Source: Polymyxa betae (lineage: Eukaryota > Endomyxa > Phytomyxea > Plasmodiophorida > Plasmodiophoridae). From it: 64,000 nt of DNA. The notes beneath the pieces are model-generated. The model saw only the letters and a list, made by a program, of their open reading frames with translations, had not been told where the DNA came from and did no database searches. Positions within the stretch are counted from its first letter, which is position 1, and each line of letters begins with the position of its first letter. A program made the translations under genes and the position numbers. The stretch lies in contig RBZT01000588.1 in NCBI GenBank assembly GCA_003693705.1, forward strand, positions 145,256 to 209,255, in the 5' to 3' direction. This document shows, one piece after another, positions 1 to 10,498 of this stretch.

Positions 1-665
1 CGACCAACGCAATCTGCATTGCAAAAATTTTTCTTGGTGATAGGTTCCCGATATGCTTCGTTTAGAAGCAATAGTTTATAGCAGTGGTAACAGGCTGCCC
101 TTTTCGTTGTAACAGTTTCTGCTTCAACCTTAAGTAATTGGAAAGATCTCGTCGCTCCTTCGTCTGGAACGGATTTTTTTTGGCGGCCCCTGAGCCATTG
201 CACTCGGGCTTCTTGGAACAAGCGTCTGCTTTTAGCCTCATCAAAGAATTCGCCATCTCCCGCGTTAGCAATCTCTTTATGATCTTCATTCTGAGTAGTA
301 ATTGGGCTCAAGGTAACCTTGCAACTTCTTTTAGGCGAAACTAACGCCTTTGGATGAGCATTGCTGACCAATCGATGAGACTCAGAAAGCATCGGTGTTT
401 TGTTTTTCAAAACTAATGGAGCTTTCTTGTCTGCTTTTTGAAGAATATTTTCTGCTAATTTGCGAATTGATATCGGACGGGAATTTTCCCAAAACAAGCC
501 TTGATTCTTCGCTCGTTTCTGATTGAACTTCAAGCGGGCTTGTTCTTGCATTTTTTGAATCAGAAGTAAGCGTCGTTCCATGTTGAGAGTCTCCTGACGC
601 AGCGAATCTGATAAATTCGCTGTAGCCGGCATTGGGCGCTGACGTTGTGTGGCGGCTTTTGACAT
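1..665 (-). CDS. partial gene, unknown; zinc-binding Cys motif
   Basis: An uninterrupted minus-strand frame runs from ATG at 665 off the window edge, giving about 221 codons with no stop. The N-terminus is basic and partly helical (MERRLLLIQKMQEQARLKF). A segment LFQEARVQWLRGRQ precedes a Cys pair ACYHCYK and a second pair FCNADC about 20 residues later, a spacing compatible with a small zinc-binding module. The FQEA..W motif recalls one in zinc-finger B-box (ZBBX) proteins, but the motif order differs, so I assign no family. No intron is needed inside the visible part. The 3' end is missing. Confidence 0.6.
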   Translation of the reverse strand, partial: MSKAATQRQRPMPATANLSDSLRQETLNMERRLLLIQKMQEQARLKFNQKRAKNQGLFWENSRPISIRKLAENILQKADKKAPLVLKNKTPMLSESHRLVSNAHPKALVSPKRSCKVTLSPITTQNEDHKEIANAGDGEFFDEAKSRRLFQEARVQWLRGRQKKSVPDEGATRSFQLLKVEAETVTTKRAACYHCYKLLLLNEAYREPITKKNFCNADCVG

Positions 666-887
666 AGGCGCAGCTTAAGCGTTCATGACGTACATTCGAA
701 TCGTCTGTGATGAGATGTAAATGTGATCTGGATGGGAATCAAACAGGAACAGCAACGACTTATATCTCATGAAGCAGAATTATAACAAAAGCAGAGCGAC
801 ATCAGATTGTATAATAAAATAATAAGCTAAGAACAATGCAAACAACTAAGAGCTTTATGAACGAACTTCATCTCTATCACAAAACAA

Positions 888-1155
888 TCAGTAAATGCCC
901 TGATGCAAAATCTGACCGTACTTAATGGAACGAAGCAAAGTAATGATACCCGATGGCGGGACGCCTCTTTCTAATAGCATCAAGATAGGCACTAGCGCAT
1001 CGTCTTTGATGTCGACGTCAACAGCTTGGCATAGCTGTTTGAAAAGCGACACTGCCGTCAGCAGAGTCAGTTTAACCACGAAATTGGCAATGTCAGTCGA
1101 TACCTTGGGCTGGCGTTAGCTGCGACGACACCTCTTCTCCTAACTTCGATGACAT
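888..1155 (-). CDS. MZT2: MOZART2-like gamma-tubulin ring complex small protein
   Basis: Two exons (1155-1104 and 1051-888) around a 52-nt GT..AG intron give a 71-residue protein. The core, from VSLFKQLCQAV through LVPILMLLERGVPP to GIITLLRSI, follows the MOZART2 pattern: a helical stretch, an acidic linker of the G.D.D type, then a helix ending in LKS/LRS. MZT2 proteins bind N-terminal regions of gamma-tubulin complex proteins and help recruit or activate the ring complex at microtubule-organising centres. Unlike animal MZT2 there is no long C-terminal tail. The ATG at 1155 is chosen because splicing it gives an uninterrupted match, whereas the longer open frame has no ATG. MZT1 is the main alternative, but the helix pattern fits MZT2 better. 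Confidence 0.6.
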
Positions 1156-1264
1156 CACCCTGAGAGTTGGAGCCACTGACGCCAAAACAACCTTAAATTG
1201 TAAATTGTGCGAATTTATTGAAAATGGCCTATTAATGGCTTTGATAGGAGTGCCTTGAAAGACT

Positions 1265-1795
1265 TTAGTATATCATTTCGTCTGTTTTGTGAACATTTCG
1301 TTCCAGCTTTCTCGACTGTTGCCAGGCAGCCTTGCAGTAATGCTCTGCATAGTCGACCTCTGTGAGCGAACCATTCAATGGTTCATGAGCTGGGTAGGCC
1401 ACCGGGTTGGTAATTAACTCGACCAGCATCATCCTCTGAGCCTCTCGTGGATCGACTTCAGTGATGGCGGCGCGGCCATCATCCTTAGCAGAAGTACTTC
1501 GGCTTTGCAAACCGCTCTCAAAAGGATCACTGCGATGGGGCTTGTAATGAGTCGAGGAGTCGAAATGGTCGACTTCCGTTATCTTCCCGTTCAGATTCCA
1601 ATCGAAACTGTTCGCTTTGGATTCTGAAACAGGCTCGAATTGCGGAATTTCGCTGATGCCAAAAGTAGGCTCGCCACCGCCTTTTCGATGCTCGCTGCTG
1701 AAGACTTTAGCCGTTTTTGGGACGCCCCTTTTCACAGGCAGGTCAGGTTCATAGCCATCAAACGGATGGTCGGTTGGTGGTTGGGTGAATTCCAT
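1265..1795 (-). CDS. orphan protein, 176 aa
   Basis: A single intronless ATG frame, unusual among its intron-rich neighbours. The protein is hydrophilic and proline/acid-rich with three copies of an ITEVD or LTEVD element (KITEVDHF, AITEVDPRE, SLTEVDYAE) spaced through the C-terminal two thirds. It ends in a basic helical segment (AWQQSRKLERNVHK). There is no signal peptide or membrane segment. The repeated TEVD element could be a short binding motif. I do not recognise the family. It lies between MZT2-like and ARL13B, so a cytoskeletal or ciliary role is possible but unsupported. Confidence 0.5.
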   Translation of the reverse strand: MEFTQPPTDHPFDGYEPDLPVKRGVPKTAKVFSSEHRKGGGEPTFGISEIPQFEPVSESKANSFDWNLNGKITEVDHFDSSTHYKPHRSDPFESGLQSRSTSAKDDGRAAITEVDPREAQRMMLVELITNPVAYPAHEPLNGSLTEVDYAEHYCKAAWQQSRKLERNVHKTDEMIY

Positions 1796-1904
1796 TCTTT
1801 GTACTAGTGAGTGGCGGAAGGCGCGTGTACCACTGTTGCATCATGCAAGTCCAGAGTAATGACGAAATTATTTTACTTCATACGATAAGCTTATTAGAAG
1901 TTGG

Positions 1905-2884
1905 CTAAGTCGAAGAATCGGTTTGTAGCTGTCCTGGTAAGAGGGGATCTTTTACTGTGGAGCTAGTTGCTGGTTCATGAATATCACTACACTTCTGAAG
2001 GTCCTCCGATATCTGAAGGTTTTCTCGTTCGGCTTTGATGGCTGCAACACGAGCGATTTGTTGATTCTGTCTGGTCTGTGAGTATGTAAAATATATCCTA
2101 GCATTATTCAATGCACCTTCTTTTCGGTTTCTTGTTTAGTCCATTCGACAATATCTGTTTGTGTTCGGCTTTGCAGCTGATCGTGGCGCTCCGATATGGC
2201 TTTCTCAAGCCATTGAAGTCCTTCGATAATGTTTACATCTGGTGTTGTCCTATTTTCAACATAGGCACTATAATACACAGTTGGAGATTCTCCCTAACCA
2301 AATTAAGCGAAACCTACATGCATCCTTGTACGTGATATGGTGTCTGAACGAAGGCTCCCATATCAAGGCTTTTACTGATTTCATCAGCTGTCAAATGGTC
2401 AGCTAGATCCTGTTTGTTTGCCAATCTACAACATATTATTATAACAAAAGGCAACTTTGAAAAAGGGCGAACATCAGTATTGGTTTCCCAGCAACTTTAG
2501 GATTTCTAACAGCTTCATGCAGAGCGACTTTTGATTCGTCCAGACGCTGCAAATCGGAGGAATCGATGACAAATATAACGCCATGAAGCTGGCCTGATCT
2601 TGATAAGGCGAAAATGACATATTTTCAGTTCTGCGAACCTCGTGATAGTAATTGCTCCAGTATTTCCGAATTGACGAACTGCCCCCAAGATCGAAGATCG
2701 TCATGCGCATTCGACCGAACGTCGTCGTAAAGCTGCTGAAGCCGAGCGTGGGCGTCACCAGTGCTTGATAATCGCCCGTTATCTGATTAACCACGCTCGA
2801 CTTCCCTGCATTATCTAACCCAACAACTGCAACTTTAATCTTGGTTCGCCGTCGTATAGGGCAGGAGCTATTACAGATACCCAT
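1905..2884 (-). CDS. ARL13B: ARL13B-like ciliary small GTPase
   Basis: Five spliced exons. The N-terminus MGICNSSC has Gly2 and Cys residues suited to lipidation. The P-loop is VVGLDNAGKSS, switch II carries DLGGSSSIRKYW (ARL13 family, not the DxxGQ of most ARFs), then SNYYHE joins HGVIFVIDSSD and LANKQD (NKxD). The first intron (2589-2638, 50 nt) splits the NYYHE/HGV junction exactly where the match requires it. The GTPase domain is followed by a coiled C-terminal helix (RQNQQIARVAAIKAEREN), and the protein is shorter than animal ARL13B, with little of the proline-rich tail. ARL13B acts in the ciliary membrane as exchange factor for ARL3 and in intraflagellar transport, so its presence implies a cilium-bearing stage. 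Confidence 0.85.
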
Positions 2885-3977
2885 GGCCTAAAATGGCTCT
2901 GTACGATAATCCTGAGACTGCACGATTGGTGTGATGTGCAATTCTTCAAACGGCGAAAAGCAGACGAGATTAGGGTATAAACCATTTGGATTTATTTAGA
3001 AACAGGGGAAGGTGTTCTTGATAATCCTCAGACAGCGTTTGCAGGACGCAAGGTCTCAATCTTGAGGGTGTGCACGAACTGGGTTCACACCAGTTATTGA
3101 AATAACCGGATCAGATCATGGAATCACACCCCTAAGTTCACAGCTGTTCATCATCAGATCCAGAACACCGAATGTCTAGCCGTTAAAACCGGCCCAAGCG
3201 ACTCCTAACGGCTAGGCATATGAATGCGACGCCATTCAATGGAAGACAGCTCGTCTATGTCGACCAGCGCCACCATAATCCAAATGGCATCCAATGTCCA
3301 ACATGCAGACTGACCTGAAAACTGCGGTCACAAGCAAATTCGAACTACCGTAGCGGAGATTGCCTGAATGTTGCCAAGTCGATTATATTAGCGCGGGCTC
3401 TCATATACTGAATGCCTAAAATTGTACAGAAATTGCAAATCATCACATCTGGATACCATCTGATTACATTCTGCTTTCAGATTGAGATGAGCTCTTTAAC
3501 CTGCCAGAATCTTGCATCCGTAAGGCGGTCACGTTTCACAGGCTCGTTTTTGTATCAAATCAGCCAGTATCTAGTAACATCGAATCCGCATACATAATAC
3601 ATCTATCCGGATTCTCTTGCAATCATAGTCACATTGAGAACTGTTTTTCAAGTTGACAATCCATAGTGTATTTCCTGGACTCAGTATATCTGTTCTGAAA
3701 TGAAAGGCGTGGCGTCGTACTCATTGAGTGAGCGTTCAGATTGGAATGCTATGAGACAGAATTGCCTATATTATCATGTGTTCATCCGCAAATCGACAGT
3801 TTCATAAACGATGTCTGTTTTATTCTGGCCTTCAACACATTTTGTCTCATGATCTTCGTAATGAAACACGATTCAGGGATATGCGGTGTCTGTTTGTATT
3901 GCGAATGCGACCCCCTGCTATTCCTGTAGGGCTTTCATGTGTTAAATTACAACCAAGGCTGTCTGTGATCGCCTCTT
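2885..3977. other. long intergenic region between divergent genes
   Basis: About 1.1 kb separates the starts of the ARL13B-like gene (minus) and the HAUS5-like gene (plus). Open frames here are short and show no domain or splice-consistent extension. I see no tRNA-like structure. The only clear structure is a 10-bp inverted repeat, listed separately. The region is probably a shared bidirectional promoter plus unassigned sequence. Confidence 0.5.
3176..3215. repeat. 10-bp perfect inverted repeat, 20-nt loop
   Basis: CTAGCCGTTA at 3176-3185 is matched by its exact reverse complement TAACGGCTAG at 3206-3215. It lies in the intergenic region between divergent genes. It could be a protein-binding dyad or an RNA hairpin; no gene reads through it. 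Confidence 0.6.
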
Positions 3978-5624
3978 ATGCCGCCAACCCAGGACGACTT
4001 CTACCGATCATTTCTCAATTGGTCGGCGCCCATCGGCTGCCCACAGCCAGATCCTGAGCTTTTCCGGAATCTAGCCAGAGGCAATGGCGCCCATTTCTTA
4101 CGGCTTCTTGTAGAGTATGTTCGGCCGCTCGAAACTGTATCTCATGTGCACAACACATTGAGACTTCATTCTGCTAATGCTCCTGACGAGCCAGTACTCG
4201 AACAGGTTGCCTGTTTACTCTATATTGCCAGCCTGATTGTCTGATGTTAGTTTAGAATGCTACCGATAAGAAGGATAGCGAAAAGCTGGCATTTCTTAGA
4301 AGGTCACATACGGCAACCATCAAGGAAATTGATTATCTAAACCAGAAGCAATCGCAGTTAGAGCGGTCTATCAGAAGACTCTCTACTTCAGCCGTCTTAT
4401 TAGAGCGTGCTTGCCTTAAAAACAGTCGCGACCAAGTTCAGCCGATTGAAAATCTCACAGAATGCTTTACGTCTATCTCTAAGAGAAAATATGGCTTTTC
4501 TGAAAAGAAAACTATTATTTCAATGGGCGACTCCGGTCGTCTGGAGACATCCGATCCGATTCGCTCCACTTTACAAAGATTGTATGAAACCTTTTCCAAC
4601 GATCATACGAAAACTGTCACAATTCCTTTGCCATTTCCACCGAGTGCTAATCTCGTTGAAATCGCTATCAAAATTTCACGAGACCATCTAGCGCTTTTGC
4701 AGCAAAACATCTCGCTTCCAGAAACTGCCGAGCCTGCCAAATCAAATACCCCAGTATCATTGTGTCAGCTTATGCAAGACTCTCGAGATGCTCACATTGA
4801 CCGTTTCTTCGATGCTTTGGAGAAAATGAATTTAGCGCGAGACGCAAAAAATCGCTGTGAAGGTGCATCGGCTCCAGAATTGTTACGTCGTCAGATTCGG
4901 CTTCGCGCGCGTCTGGATTGCTTAAACAAGCACATTAATCGCTGCGAGGAAAATCTTTCCAGAGCTCAAGCGGACTACAAACATCTTCATGATTCTCTCG
5001 ATGCCATCTCAAAGCTCGATGCCGCACGAGAAAGGCTTCATCAACAACTCGTCACAATAATCAGGGCTAATCGTGAGTTGCGCTCGAAGCTAACACAGAA
5101 ACAGACACAATGTCGATCGAATGAAACCTTGATCAAATCAGCAATTAAAACCGTCACTGATCGTCGTGCTCGTTTAAAGAACTGCTTCGAAATCGAAACA
5201 AAGTCCATCCTGCAATTGTCGGAATCTGATCAGTCATTGATTTCTGATCTGGATGACGTCTTGTGGCAAAATACTGCTGGCAATCTAGGCTTGAACGCCT
5301 GTCAGTCCTGTCATCCTCTTTCGATTCTCTTCAGTGTTCGATCATGGTTCGAAAAGTTCTCCGCGCTGCAGATCTCGAATACGGTTGGATCACTGCTACT
5401 AGCAGCTGCAAAAAATGTTCAATCTGGTGACGTCGAAGGTTGGTTACTTTTTTTATCTACTAAGGACAAGTAATTTCAATGCCGGTATAGGTTTGAAAAT
5501 TCGGTGTAGAGACCTGCATGCCAGTTCTGAAAGAACAATGGTCGATTTTAACTCTACTCTGAAATTGCTAGAGAATCTAGACAAAGAATCGGATCATTAT
5601 CGGGAATTGTTAAGGAATTGGTAA
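3978..5624 (+). CDS. HAUS5: HAUS5-like augmin subunit (coiled coil)
   Basis: Three exons (3978-4205, 4256-5438, 5491-5624) with introns of 50 and 52 nt. The N-terminal about 60 residues carry FLNWSAPIGCP, a LF..LARGNGAHFLRLLVEYV stretch and ETVSHVHNTLRL. This matches the HAUS5 N-terminus, where a helix of the WA.EE.G.P type precedes a G.GA..W..+++HV segment and a TV..IR.NL element. The rest is heptad-rich coiled coil (for example LDCLNKHINRCEENLSRAQADY). The protein is about 510 residues and ends YRELLRNW. Augmin branches microtubules from existing ones by recruiting gamma-tubulin complexes. The resemblance is confined to the N-terminus, so another HAUS-like or kinetochore coiled coil remains possible. 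Confidence 0.5.
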
Positions 5625-5831
5625 AACCGAATTGCTTTCGTCATCACGAAAGGATCTGAGAAGTTTTCCAGGTGGGAGCAGCCAGCTCAGCACACAGTCC
5701 CAGATGAGCAGCGATTAGGCTTAAACATCAGTAGCTGGATACATCGGAGAAGGAAGCTGGTGGCTGAACTTCAACGAGACGTTGGAAGGAGAACAGCTTT
5801 GGTGTAAATAAAGCCAGATAGATGTATTTAT

Positions 5832-6213
5832 CTAGAACCCCATCTTGTCTAACAAATCAACACATTCCTGCCTCCAATTGCCCATTATTCTTATCTCGTG
5901 TTCGTCGCCGGATTTAGCTCCTTTCGCTACATATAATTCGCCGAACTCTTGTCTGAGAACTGCTTCAAAGGTCGCAAGATCGCCTTCAACCCCTCGAATA
6001 ACAGTTGCAACAGAGCCTAGCTTGACATCACGCCTACTTCTGTCTTCTAAATACACAGGAAGTGTGCCTAGAACAGTCCTTGAAATCTAGCCCATGCCAT
6101 CAAAAAGTGAACATGCAAATGTATGGGTTTCAGGCTGCACGTACATGGAAGGGCAACTTGCGCTTGATTTGACTGGATGTGTGTATTAATCGGATGCCCA
6201 ACCAGCGATGCAT
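5832..6213 (-). CDS. MRPL49: mitochondrial large ribosomal subunit protein mL49
   Basis: Two exons (6213-6145 and 6086-5832) around a 58-nt intron (6144-6087). The spliced protein, about 107 residues, begins MHRWLGIRLIHTSSQIKRK, a basic amphipathic presequence. The core LPFHISRTVLGTLPVY, the segment VATVIRGVEGDLATFEAVL, the HEIRIMGNWRQE stretch and the end LLDKMGF match mL49 (yeast Img2 family) residue by residue around the same spacing. It is a structural component of the mitoribosome and was one of the peptidyl-tRNA-hydrolase-like (ICT1-fold) accessory proteins. The match across the splice junction supports the chosen intron. It is convergent with the HAUS5-like gene, 207 bp away. Confidence 0.85.
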
Positions 6214-6441
6214 CTAGTAGATGGTACAATATGGCTTAACAACACGAGCTCTCAGAAATTCCAACAAAATCCGAGATGTCGACAGAATTCCCGCACACTT
6301 CCGGTATTGATGAGCAATTGCCAATTGTAGACGCTCATGCTCATGGCTCCGAAAAATGGATCTAAGAGCAAATCTGTTCCTATTAACTGAAATGGAATTA
6401 AGCCAACCTAAGTTGGATTTACGATTTATTAAAAAAATATA

Positions 6442-7718
6442 TTATTTCTTTCGCGATCCACCCTGACTTGAGGCTAGAATTTGCACCATTCGAATAAATA
6501 TATTCAGAATATTGAAATAAACTGTATACGACTTTTGTATAAAGTCAGGATCCGGATCTTGGTTATATTTGGCCTCTTCAATCATTAGCTGGGTATCATA
6601 CAAAACCAAGCCACCTAAACGGACCACGTTCAGTAACCACAGAATTCATTTTCGGGAGAAACCAACCGAAGACAGCAAGGCCACCGTAAAGAGAAATCGA
6701 CTGAGCAATGTTGAAGGCTGCTCTGAACAGCAAATTAAATTGAATCTGAATGCAGTTGAAAAACAGGGTTTACCCTGTTACCGGTAAGAAAACGCCTGCG
6801 ACTGATGACAGAGCGACAACAGTTAGACCAGCGAACAACGGACCTCCCTACAGATAATTCGGAATAAATGACGATTAGTAATGGGAAACACATTCTCACC
6901 AAATAAAGGAATTTAGCCTCCTCAGCGTTGATAGCAATAAGCGAAAGAGAGCCAATGATACCGGCTGTGTATAACCCGGCACGGTAGAGAATAGGTCGAG
7001 GAACGAATAACAATGGCGAAAGAGACAATGCGCCAACTGTGGCCATCGAAGCTCCCCATGCTATGTGCTTAAGTATAGGATGCTCCTTATGTGAAAGCGA
7101 GCTTGCTAAGAATGTCGTTCCTAAGACAGCTGCTAACGACCCGCCCAGAAACATGATCGGATTCGCATGTAGAATACGAACAGCAATCTAAAAACTGTAA
7201 GACGAGCGCTGCTATCGATTAGTCGTACATACGCCTGATCGGAAGGCACCGACAGCAGAGGCAGCTGTGATAGCGAGCCCGCCAGCAACATAGGTGTAGG
7301 TTCCTTTCAAGTAATTGTGAACTGAGGGGGTGATAACCGCCTTGGTGCCTGCAGAAACTGATTCATCGTGTTGGTTAAGTGCATGGTTTAATATCAGATA
7401 TGTTGACAGCATTAAACCGCCAGCGCCCACTATGTACGAATAAGCTACGTAAATACACAATACTACACAAGATAAATTACGAAGGGTGAACGTAGAATTT
7501 GCTGGTGATGGTTGAAGAGCCTGAGGCGGATAGCCAAACGCTCTCCGAGTAACGGGGAGTTTCAAGGATTGCTGCCTTAGACCTAAAGTGCCCCTGTAGC
7601 AACTTCAAAATCTGCCCACAGCCAACAATGAAGTAGCGGACAGAGACGAGACCAGCCGAGGCATTCCGATTGAACGCTTGATCGGCATTCGGGAGACCAT
7701 AGCTAATCTAAACTGCAT
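6442..7718 (-). CDS. GHITM: TMBIM5/GHITM-like inner mitochondrial membrane protein
   Basis: At least five introns (for example 47 nt before IAVRILHANP and 53 nt before GGLVLYDTQ). The start MQFRLAMVSRMPIKRS is a plausible mitochondrial presequence. Transmembrane segments follow in order: GAGGLMLSTYLILN, YVAGGLAITAASAVGAF, MFLGGSLAAVLGTTF, IAWGASMATVGALSL, YTAGIIGSLSLIA, LTVVALSSVAGVFLP and SLYGGLAVFG joined to GLVLYDTQ. The C-terminus FNILNIFIRMVQILA..GGSRKK matches GHITM, which ends NIFMRV..ML..GGNRKK. The family (BAX-inhibitor-1 fold) maintains cristae and moves Ca2+/H+ across the inner membrane. The first intron boundary is uncertain. Confidence 0.85.
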
Positions 7719-8229
7719 GATGCTTCGCAAGATGGTAAGAAGCTCCAACCCTATATTATTGAAATGGCGACAGAAATTCAATGATCACAGAAAGCAATGA
7801 TTTTAGGGGCGCGGCCTCTCAGTTAGAAATCTCGAATCGGAATGTTCTCTCGTTGACAAACTCTTCAGACTGAATCAATGATACTTGCAGCTTTCTCTGA
7901 AGTTTCCAGTAATAACTGTACCGAAACACAGCGGATCCCCAAAAGTATGACTCAAGAGCTTCCAGAAACATCGTTTAGGTTGAATCGGACAACCGAAGAC
8001 TGCTCCGCTCATTCGATTTCGATTTTCAAATCTACACACTTATTAGGAGTAGCATTGTGACTCAGAAGCTGTAATGCATCCGATGAGGTATTCAGTCCTT
8101 CAGTATGGTGATTAATTTCATTCATGTACCGGTACGACGAAGAGAATGTTACGCAGGCTTTAAGTTGCGCTTGTCCCCTCTTCTGGGTTCTCGTTGAATT
8201 CCAGTATCCTTCATTGTGAGCCATTCATA
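7719..8229. other. intergenic region, divergent promoters
   Basis: About 510 bp lies between the starts of GHITM (minus) and the UCH gene (plus). Short frames on both strands exist, but none splices into a recognisable protein. One minus-strand ATG frame starts only 6 bp from the UCH start codon and is judged spurious. No obvious TATA box or RNA gene. Confidence 0.4.
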
Positions 8230-9156
8230 ATGGGTACCGAGACTGCTCCAGAGCAGGGTACTTGGCTACCATTAGAATGCAATCCGGAACTGATTTCTGA
8301 CTATCTATGCAAGCTTGGTATTCAGACGACAGTCGGCCTTTTTGTTTTTTTCGTCTCATACTGATTGCAGGTGTGAAGGAGGACGAGATCCAATGTGCAG
8401 ACATTTATGGGATAGATCCTGATTTACTGCAAATGGTCCCTAGCGGCGTCGTCGCCGTTCTGACTCTGTTTCCTATATCGGATGCTTCCGAAAAGCATCG
8501 TCGTAAAGAGCAAACTGATATTGAGAACAATAAGCTCTGCCAGAATGTTGCATTTACTGTCATTTGCGTTTTCGAATTCATGACCAATGAGCCTTAGGTT
8601 CCTGAAAGAGTCTGGTTCACGGAACAGAAAGTCCCAAATGCTTGTGGAACAATCGGGTTGCTGCATGCCGTTTTTAACAATCTTCAACATTTCAGGTGCC
8701 AGATGCGTGCCTGTTTTTCATATCATTGCGTGTTAATCGTATTCAAGTTTTCGCCCAGAATCGTTTCTAGATAAATTCTACAACGAAACTCGGAATAAGT
8801 CCCCGAGTCAGAAGGCTGAAACTTTATCCGGTAATCGAATGGCTGAACTCATACATCAAGAATTTGCTGGTTCGTACATGGATCGTGATGCACGATTGTT
8901 AACTTACCCGATAACAGCTCAAGGGCAATCCGAAGTGCCAGAAAACGTAGAAAACGTCAATCTGCATTTCAATGCATTAGTGTGCGTCGACGGTCGATTA
9001 ATTGAACTCGACGGTCGTAAGAAGCAACCTATCGACCATGGGTCGACTACTATCCAGAGTTTTCTGCAAGATGCTGCTCAGGTTATCAAGAAATTCATGG
9101 AACGGGATCCAGAAAATATCCAATTTTCCATGGTCGCGCTGGTAGCTAACAGTTAG
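8230..9156 (+). CDS. UCHL3: ubiquitin C-terminal hydrolase (UCHL1/UCHL3 type)
   Basis: Four exons with short introns. The protein starts MGTETAPEQGTWLPLECNP, like the WLPLE.NPE start of UCHL3, and then has ADIYGIDPDLLQMVP. The catalytic Cys is in PNACGTIGLLHA, the His in NLHFNALV and the Asp in IELDGRK, so the triad is intact. The crossover segment before the His (about residues 140-180, including SFLDKFYNETRNKSP) is present. This family cleaves small adducts and precursor tails from ubiquitin or NEDD8 in the cytosol. The third intron is assigned so that FNNLQHF joins SFRPES in frame. Length, about 225 residues, is normal. Confidence 0.9.
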
Positions 9157-9258
9157 CTCTGAGCTCTTTATTGGTGTCACATTGTTTTAGATTATGTATT
9201 ATAGCAGCAATAAACAGGTAAAGACAACGTCTGGTTTACAGATGCAATAATCAGAGAA

Positions 9259-9511
9259 ATGTGTTCAACTCAGACCCTAGCAAGGGACAACGCGCTCGCC
9301 TGGGTGAAAAAAAATCCTTACCAATCTAATCCGCCTTGGTTCTGGTATGAATTTTACACTATATTAGTAAACGAAAGCATACGAAAAATTCAAAAGATCG
9401 CCGAAATGTTGAAGGCAACCTCTGTCAATGCCGTCGATCGTTGCGATTGTCTGTCTGTTATCTGGTCACGGGTTAAAGTCTGTGACAGCGCGAACCACAT
9501 TGAATCAGTAA
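9259..9511 (+). CDS. possible small single-pass membrane protein
   Basis: The ATG at 9259 opens a frame reading DNALAWVKKNPYQSNPPWFW. Splicing a GT..AG segment after FW to the AG before GCAACCTCT gives a 61-residue product with one hydrophobic stretch (SMPSIVAIVCLLSG). Unspliced, the frame continues to 9543 and overlaps the next gene. The KKNP....PPWFW..hydrophobic layout resembles small respiratory-chain or ER subunits, but I cannot place it. The exon structure is conjectural. Confidence 0.25.
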
Positions 9512-9524
9512 TCACAGATTCATC

Positions 9525-9977
9525 ATGGAAGGCCAGGCTTTGAGTCATCGTCGCCAGCTTCAGATCCAACTGAAACAGGCCGGTCTTCGCGCTACTGGAA
9601 AGGTTCTATAGGATTCTGGATTCGACGTTAGTGATTATAATACAAATCTACAGACGTCCGAGCTTGAAGCGCGCCTAGCTGAATATAACTTGACGAAATC
9701 TACTAAGTCAAGTAGGAGAGGCGAGAAGTTGCTGAAAGTATCTTTTTCTCCACATCATAATATTAAGATAATTGAAAATTGCCTGGACAAGTCGGATGGT
9801 ACTGTTTTAATCCGCATGCCGTTTCGGTGTTGTTTAGGAATTCTTTCAGAAGAGGGAGAATCAAGCGATTTTGATGACACAGAACACATTAATGAGGACC
9901 AGAACGAACAAAACGAATGGAGCGGATGGGTTCGAGCAACTTTCGAGAGTATGATACCCCAGATGAGGTGGTTCTGA
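9525..9977 (+). CDS. SAP-motif protein, small, acidic tail
   Basis: Two exons (9525-9602 and 9654-9977) around a 51-nt intron. The spliced N-terminus reads HRRQLQIQLKQAGLRATGK followed by TSELEARLAEYNL. This is the two-helix SAP pattern (LK.EL...GL...GK...L..RL) used for DNA/RNA binding. A basic linker KSTKSSRRGEK follows, then an acidic tail (EEGESSDFDDTEHINEDQNE). A further 39-nt in-frame GT..AG segment inside exon 2 may be a second intron. It is likely nuclear; the specific role is unknown. Confidence 0.45.
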
Positions 9978-10016
9978 TATTCTTTAATGCGATTGTACAT
10001 GTTCAGCTTTCTGTCA

Positions 10017-10442
10017 CTATATATTTCGATAAAAGTACAAAGGTGGTTGACTAACTAAACGTTGTCGTGATTTTACAGAAAATCTTGTCCTAACAGCCCT
10101 CATGGTTTCTGTGACAGCTTTTCGTTCAGCAATCTCAGACGGACTCGGTCCTTTCTGCCGTTGAACCGATACCAATTGCCTGTTGGTACTCATCTGGGTG
10201 ACGATATGGTGTAGATCTAAAAGTGTTGGAATCTTTGATTGGCGCCTTTTGTGCTGTACCAAGAAACTGGGATTGGGAGTCTTGTTCCCTGGGGCCTGCT
10301 CCTCCTTGCCGGGCTTAGTTTTGCATCTGATATGAGTGGTTTGAGCTTCGTATCTATGAATGGTGTATGGAATATTTATGCTGGTATCTGAAAATGACTT
10401 CGTGTCATGTGATGCTTTCTGTTCCTTTGAGACCGCGACCAT
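10017..10442 (-). CDS. orphan basic protein, 141 aa
   Basis: Single ATG frame. The protein is basic and hydrophilic with a possibly helical centre, LLDLHHIVTQMSTNRQLV, and a C-terminal basic stretch MRAVRTRFSVKSRQRLV. There is no signal peptide, membrane span or recognised motif. The first third may contain an unrecognised in-frame intron. Function unknown. Confidence 0.35.
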   Translation of the reverse strand: MVAVSKEQKASHDTKSFSDTSINIPYTIHRYEAQTTHIRCKTKPGKEEQAPGNKTPNPSFLVQHKRRQSKIPTLLDLHHIVTQMSTNRQLVSVQRQKGPSPSEIAERKAVTETMRAVRTRFSVKSRQRLVSQPPLYFYRNI

Positions 10443-10498
10443 TGTAAGACTGCTGAAAGAATAAGGATACGATCAATTGGATATCTCGAGATATTACA

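Noticed and set aside
6277-6366. 29-codon ATG frame (MSTEFPHTSGIDEQ at start)
   Set aside because: Too short, no partner exon, and an adjacent stop; probably chance.
8009-8224. Minus-strand ATG frame of 71 codons next to the UCH gene
   Set aside because: Its start codon is 6 bp from the UCH start codon and no splice gives a motif or a longer product.
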